Assembly (NCBI RefSeq): GCF_009729055.1
Contig: NZ_CP045484.1
Coordinates: 2,085,834-2,149,833 of the forward strand
Direction: 5' to 3'
Length of the DNA: 64,000 bases
DNA from: Sulfurisphaera ohwakuensis
GTDB taxonomy: Archaea > Thermoproteota > Thermoprotei_A > Sulfolobales > Sulfolobaceae
The notes beneath the pieces are model-generated. The model saw nothing but the letters and a program-made list of their open reading frames with translations. It was not told the DNA's origin and did not search any database. A program made the translations under genes and the position numbers. This document shows, in pieces, positions 60,150 to 64,000 of this stretch. Position 1 is the stretch's first letter; every line of letters begins with the position of its first letter.

Positions 60150-61418
60150 TCAGAACACCTTTATCTCTTGTCCATTTTCGGCAACTATAACTTCAACTCC
60201 TAGTTCTCTCTTTAATTCTTCAGCAAGAACAGAAGAACTGTCTGGTGAACCGTGAACGAGTATTACCTTTTCTAAATTCTTAGCAGACTTAATCATATCT
60301 TTCAACTGGTTCTTACCAGCATGACTTGAGAAATCAAAAATTTGGAACCTAGCCTTTAACATAGGCGAATACTCATCAAACTTACCCGTTTCTAAAAGCC
60401 TCCTACCTGGAGTATTTTCGGCTTGATAACTAACTAGAAACACAGCGTTCTTGGGATTATCAGCAATCTTCTTAAAATAGTAAACAGCTGGGCCTCCTTT
60501 TAGCATTCCAGCACTACTCACAATAACACCTTCATTCCTAGTAGCCTTATTTCTATCATTCCACCCATTAACGTACTTAAAATAGTTGTAAGCCTTCTTT
60601 AAGGATTCATAATCATTAATGAACTCTGGATTTTGAATCATTAATTCAGTAATCTCCTTAACCATTCCGTCATAATATACTGGGTAATCAAAATTCCTAC
60701 TTGAAAGAACTGAGAGAATTTCTTGACTCCTAGACAAACTAAACGCTGGAACTAAAACGGTTCCTCCTCCCTCAACAACCTCTTTAACACTTTCAAAGAA
60801 CTCCTCCTCAACGACTTTCCTCTCTGGATGATTAAATCTGCCATAAGTACTTTCTATAATTAGAACATTTGCATCACGCAAAAATTCGAGTTCAGCAGGC
60901 TTTACTAAATGAGTATTAATTACATTTGTATCTCCCGTATAGACGATATTACCTTTTTCAGTCTTTATTTTTATCATAGAACTACCTGGGATATGACCGG
61001 CATCACCTAACTCAGTCTTAAAAGTACCAACTTCAAACTCTTCATGATATTTTACAGACCTAAAATTATCCATCACTTTTCTAACTTCAGTCCACTCAAA
61101 GGGTACTTTAGCCCCCGAAAGTTTTAGAAAATCCTTCAACATCAATTCGGTAATTAATCTAGTAAGCCTTGTACCAAATATAGGGAAATTGCCAGAAATC
61201 TGATAAAGTGGTAAAGCACCAACGTGGTCCAGATGGGAATGTGAGACTATAAAACCTTTAACCTTGCTTGGAACTTCTTGTAATGGTAAATTAGGATTAT
61301 CATTAGCATCAAAGTTAACCCCGTAATCAAGGATAATGCTCTCTGATGAAGTAGAAACCTCAATAGCTGCCCTACCTACCTCTTTTCCTCCGCCTAAAAT
61401 CTTAATAGAATATTCCAT
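60150..61418 (-). CDS. aCPSF2 / archaeal RNase J-like beta-CASP nuclease
   Basis: 422 aa without KH domains, so aCPSF2 rather than aCPSF1. Metal motifs: [47 protein letters not shown]; beta-[18 protein letters not shown] and HGSPDSSS. Homologues from Saccharolobus are 5'-3' exoribonucleases for RNA turnover. Directly followed by the ThrRS-editing gene, so they are co-transcribed. Confidence 0.9.
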   Translation of the reverse strand: MEYSIKILGGGKEVGRAAIEVSTSSESIILDYGVNFDANDNPNLPLQEVPSKVKGFIVSHSHLDHVGALPLYQISGNFPIFGTRLTRLITELMLKDFLKLSGAKVPFEWTEVRKVMDNFRSVKYHEEFEVGTFKTELGDAGHIPGSSMIKIKTEKGNIVYTGDTNVINTHLVKPAELEFLRDANVLIIESTYGRFNHPERKVVEEEFFESVKEVVEGGGTVLVPAFSLSRSQEILSVLSSRNFDYPVYYDGMVKEITELMIQNPEFINDYESLKKAYNYFKYVNGWNDRNKATRNEGVIVSSAGMLKGGPAVYYFKKIADNPKNAVFLVSYQAENTPGRRLLETGKFDEYSPMLKARFQIFDFSSHAGKNQLKDMIKSAKNLEKVILVHGSPDSSSVLAEELKRELGVEVIVAENGQEIKVF

Positions 61419-61472
61419 TATGCTTTAAAAATCAAACAACAAATTATTAAGTTTGTTTTATAATATATTCTT

Positions 61473-61817
61473 GTGAAACCGAAACCTAGTCAGTTTAAAA
61501 ATCTTGAAAGAATGTTAGGGTTAAAAACAGAACAGCTTGATGCTGTTAAAGTAACTATAGAACTAAAGGATAAAATTCTGATTATTGAAAACCCCACAGT
61601 AATAAAAATGATAGCACAAGGACAAGAAATCTATTCAGTCATGGGAGAAGCGAAAGAAGCGCAAAAAGAAGAGCCTAAAGTTGAGATTAAGGACGAGGAT
61701 GTAAAGTTTGTAATGGAACAAACAGGTAAGGGGGAACAAGAAGTTAGAGAAGCACTTCAAAAGGCTAATGGAGATATCGCTAAAGCTATACTTTTACTGA
61801 CTGGGCAAGAGACCTAA
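61473..61817 (+). CDS. nac: nascent polypeptide-associated complex protein (NAC)
   Basis: 114 aa from GTG. The NAC beta-barrel ([20 protein letters not shown]...[21 protein letters not shown]) and a C-terminal UBA domain ([20 protein letters not shown]) are in the usual order. Binds nascent chains at the ribosome. TATA tttataatata upstream. It converges with the XRE-type regulator, overlapping by 32 bp. Confidence 0.95.
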   Translation: MKPKPSQFKNLERMLGLKTEQLDAVKVTIELKDKILIIENPTVIKMIAQGQEIYSVMGEAKEAQKEEPKVEIKDEDVKFVMEQTGKGEQEVREALQKANGDIAKAILLLTGQET

Positions 61818-62517
61818 TCCTTTTTGTTATATCCTCAGCTTTAGTAAAAGTTGAGACTATTATCACAATATTATCTTTTTCGGCTAACAGTAGGGCAAGA
61901 GGGTCTAACCTAACCGGTCTATGAAAAACCACTAATGGGGGCTTAATGGGGGCAATTTTTAAAGCAATCATTGGGGACCTACCGGAAGAGACATTAGTGA
62001 AAACTACAGCCCTTCCAATCATAAAATTAAGTAATTGATAAAACTCCATCCCCTTCAAACTAGTTATAGCCTTAACACTATCCGTAACCATCCAACCGTA
62101 AATTTTAACTTCTGGAATGAAAGAGTTAGGTATAAAACCATTAACAGCAGTAACAATTTCATCAACACCTACCGGAACTGAAAAATCTCCTAGATCATCT
62201 ATGTATGGTAACATTAATGTATATCCCTTTAAAAGCTCATTTATCACTTTATAACCCCTTGAAGCATCTATCTCAATAAGGGCTCTAACATATTTACGTA
62301 AAAACTCAACACCAGGATTTCTTCTCCCCCTTTCATAATCTGCAATAACAGATTGAGTAATTCCCAAATACCTAGCTAACTCACCCTGACTAATTTGAAA
62401 AGCTTCCCTCCACTTCTTCATAACTGAGCCAGGAGAAGAACTCCAACCAATATCTCCTAAAATTCTCTTAGCTAATGTTTCAATTAAGTAATCCACAGAA
62501 AAAGCTATAAAAAACAA
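61786..62517 (-). CDS. XRE-family HTH regulator, archaeal chromosomal type
   Basis: 243 aa. The HTH ([24 protein letters not shown], here [22 protein letters not shown]) is followed by a ~150-residue conserved C-terminal domain seen in archaeal single-copy regulators. The frame opens at ATG 62517, but a TATA (aatattttt, 62521-62529) is too close; GTG 62496 fits a leaderless start better. It abuts tRNA-Pro, whose own TATA lies within the first codons. Confidence 0.82.
   Translation of the reverse strand: MFFIAFSVDYLIETLAKRILGDIGWSSSPGSVMKKWREAFQISQGELARYLGITQSVIADYERGRRNPGVEFLRKYVRALIEIDASRGYKVINELLKGYTLMLPYIDDLGDFSVPVGVDEIVTAVNGFIPNSFIPEVKIYGWMVTDSVKAITSLKGMEFYQLLNFMIGRAVVFTNVSSGRSPMIALKIAPIKPPLVVFHRPVRLDPLALLLAEKDNIVIIVSTFTKAEDITKRIRSLAQSVKV
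62504..62512 (+). promoter_or_regulatory. TATA element for tRNA-Pro
   Basis: gctataaaa at 62504-62512, ~25 bp upstream of the mature tRNA 5' end at 62533. It overlaps the proposed 5' coding end of the XRE regulator, so the two divergent units share this region. Confidence 0.45.
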
Positions 62518-62543
62518 AACAAAAATATTTATGGGCCCGTGGT

Positions 62544-62861
<318 letters not shown>

Positions 62862-63256
62862 ATTTAAACTATGCCCCTTTTTGCTAATAAAAGCTTTAAA
62901 GCACGGGGCTATTGCCATATTCAGCCGTGGAGTTGAAAGAAGATGGCAAAGAATCCGTTACTTTGCAAAAAATTGGATAAACTCCCCAGTTTACTGGGAA
63001 AAATTCAAAAGCACGGTCTGATGGAGAGAATGACGTGAGACAAATTCAATTTTTTGCATTCAATTTTATCGAGAGTTTAGTAATAATATCACGGTTCGGT
63101 GTCATAAAGGAACATAATCCCAATTTCAAATATTTTATACCTATAAAAAACCCGTGTTTTAATAGGGGTAAAAATACTTTAAAATTGGGATTATGTTCCC
63201 TAATTTGTACATGACGGTTGAAAAATTGAATTTCAAAAAATTCAATTTCTTTCGGT
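62862..63256. other. palindrome-rich spacer of the integrated element
   Basis: 395 bp between int(N) and the helicase end. It contains an ACTCCCCAGTTTACTGGG block near 62983 (arms CCCAGT/ACTGGG), a ~95-bp imperfect palindrome (63107-63201) and an 8-bp-arm repeat (AAATTGAA/TTCAATTT near 63213-63238). A frame at 63046-63354 on the minus strand is not credible as a gene. The region resembles a plasmid replication or control locus. Confidence 0.5.
63107..63201. repeat. ~95-bp imperfect palindrome
   Basis: Perfect 18-bp arms GGAACATAATCCCAATTT (63109-63126) and AAATTGGGATTATGTTCC (63182-63199) continue inward with one gap and a mismatch (CAAATATTTT against AAAGTATTTT), then TACC...GGTA pairing near the centre. 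It could extrude as a large cruciform or fold in single-stranded DNA. Confidence 0.8.
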
Positions 63257-63267
63257 TCACGCGTGAA
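63256..63267. repeat. 12-bp palindrome TTCACGCGTGAA at the rep gene end
   Basis: Perfectly symmetric and covering the stop codon of the helicase gene; CG-containing in an AT-rich context. It may be a regulator site or part of the element's control region. Confidence 0.4.
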
Positions 63268-64000
63268 TTTCGTATGCGTTAATCCCTCTCTGAGAACAGA
63301 AGTTCTTTTGTAAGCACCAGGTAACGAAACGGTTAGCTTTACCCTGGTCACCAAAGTCTTGAACTATTTCCCAAAACTCCTTAATTACGCCGTTATTGTT
63401 TTTGACATAATTGATGAACTCATCAAGTAAGTTCTCATATTTCTGTTCAGCACGTGCTTTTTCTAACTCATCTATTGCAATCCCCACAAATGCTCTAACC
63501 CTTTGTCCATCAATGTTTTTCTTATCTGTCGTTATTCCAAAATATTCCCTAAGCCTTCGTGCAAACGATTTCTTTCCTACTCCTCTAAAGCCCTGGTCTA
63601 AGCAAAATTCCTTATATAAATTGTATAAGTCAGTCCTCTTCACCCATAAGTCCCCGTTTCTAGGGTCAACCGTGAGTATTCCTTTCTCAGTATAGGTTTT
63701 AATGAATTTATACACAGTGTCAATATTTGCTAACCATAATCCCATTATCTGTTCTGGTGTTTGCTCATAATCGAAATGTTTTTGCATAAACACACGTGTG
63801 ATTGCCATTATTGATACTGTTAGGATCCCCTCTAACTCCTCTTCTGTAAAAGTCTTCTTATACCACTCATCATCATTAGGAAATTTATTAGGGAATTCAA
63901 CTATCAGCCATCTTCTCCAAAACGCCTTATCGTTTGTATCTCTAACTCTCGGTAACTTATTTGACGCAATGATTAGTTTGGCATACGGCGTGAAAGTGAC
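63257..64000 (-). CDS. pRN-type replication protein, C-terminal helicase/winged-helix part (5' end outside window)
   Basis: The frame is open to the right window edge, so only ~247 C-terminal residues are seen. Near the edge, SNKLPRVRDTNDKAFWRRW is the SF3/D5-type helicase segment with the arginine finger. The rest has the D5-family winged-helix layout (LYKEFCLDQGFRGVGKKSFA). In pRN plasmids this region is the C-terminal part of a primase-polymerase-helicase (~900 aa). It would replicate the element; whether the full gene is intact cannot be seen here. Confidence 0.85.
   Translation of the reverse strand, partial: VTFTPYAKLIIASNKLPRVRDTNDKAFWRRWLIVEFPNKFPNDDEWYKKTFTEEELEGILTVSIMAITRVFMQKHFDYEQTPEQIMGLWLANIDTVYKFIKTYTEKGILTVDPRNGDLWVKRTDLYNLYKEFCLDQGFRGVGKKSFARRLREYFGITTDKKNIDGQRVRAFVGIAIDELEKARAEQKYENLLDEFINYVKNNNGVIKEFWEIVQDFGDQGKANRFVTWCLQKNFCSQRGINAYEIHA

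Noticed and set aside
63046..63354. Minus-strand frame of 102 aa overlapping the helicase end
   Set aside because: It runs through the palindromes and overlaps the real helicase frame; its sequence has no protein-like pattern.

Overview
The window is about two-thirds A+T. It looks like the chromosome of a thermoacidophilic crenarchaeon of the order Sulfolobales, most likely Sulfurisphaera (Sulfolobus) tokodaii or a close relative. The evidence is an Orc1/Cdc6-3 initiator beside isocitrate dehydrogenase, a malonyl-CoA reductase of the 3-hydroxypropionate/4-hydroxybutyrate carbon-fixation cycle, a thioredoxin-reductase-like ferredoxin:NADP+ reductase without the redox CxxC, a separate threonyl-tRNA editing protein next to an archaeal CPSF-like nuclease, an S53 acid protease, and many TATA-only, leaderless promoters. 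The species name is recalled from protein families, not from a search.

Layout. 0-6.8 kb: end of an SMC/Rad50-like ATPase, CBS-domain protein, histidine phosphatase, a D-aminoacyl-tRNA deacylase / FAD oxidoreductase pair, thioredoxin, DUF84 NTPase, MqnD-like protein. 6.8-20.3 kb: two paralogous putative regulators, a small membrane protein missed by length cut-offs, an RNA-maturation cluster (Nep1, RNase P Rpp21, CRM/YhbY protein, DUF371, Trm5-like methylase, Nob1), ferredoxin:NADP+ reductase, NAD kinase, acyl-CoA synthetase, class V aminotransferase, CobT, and a METTL5-like methylase that appears to start at ATT. 20.3-34.3 kb: HAD phosphatase, endonuclease IV, a 1000-residue GlcD-GlcF fusion, HIT and Nudix proteins, a HemQ-like protein divergent from BtpA, THEP1, a GT-C-like membrane protein, a two-gene glutamine-dependent NAD synthetase, and a group of unknown genes.

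34.3-38.4 kb: orc1-3/cdc6-3, a 433-bp gene-free AT-rich region with perfect 34-bp inverted repeats at its sides (probable replication origin, oriC2 type), then icd. 38.5-45 kb: S53 protease and Sulfolobales-type unknowns. 45-62.5 kb: malonyl-CoA reductase, IlvD, radical SAM protein, methyltransferase, metallo-beta-lactamase protein, ornithine cyclodeaminase/alanine dehydrogenase family, cobalamin adenosyltransferase, EamA transporter, sugar-phosphate nucleotidyltransferase, mevalonate kinase, GlmS, ThrRS-editing protein, aCPSF2/RNase J, NAC and an XRE regulator.

62.5-64 kb: tRNA-Pro(CGG) and tRNA-Ala(CGC). Reading out of the tRNA-Ala 3' half is the N-terminal fragment of an SSV-type integrase gene, int(N). 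It is followed by a palindrome-rich spacer and the C-terminal part of a pRN-type replication helicase that runs off the window. This is the left end of an integrated plasmid of the pRN/pXQ1 kind. The least-explained signals are the ACTCCCCAG-containing repeats shared by the chromosomal origin and the integrated element, the non-canonical ATT start, and several conserved-looking unknown gene groups.
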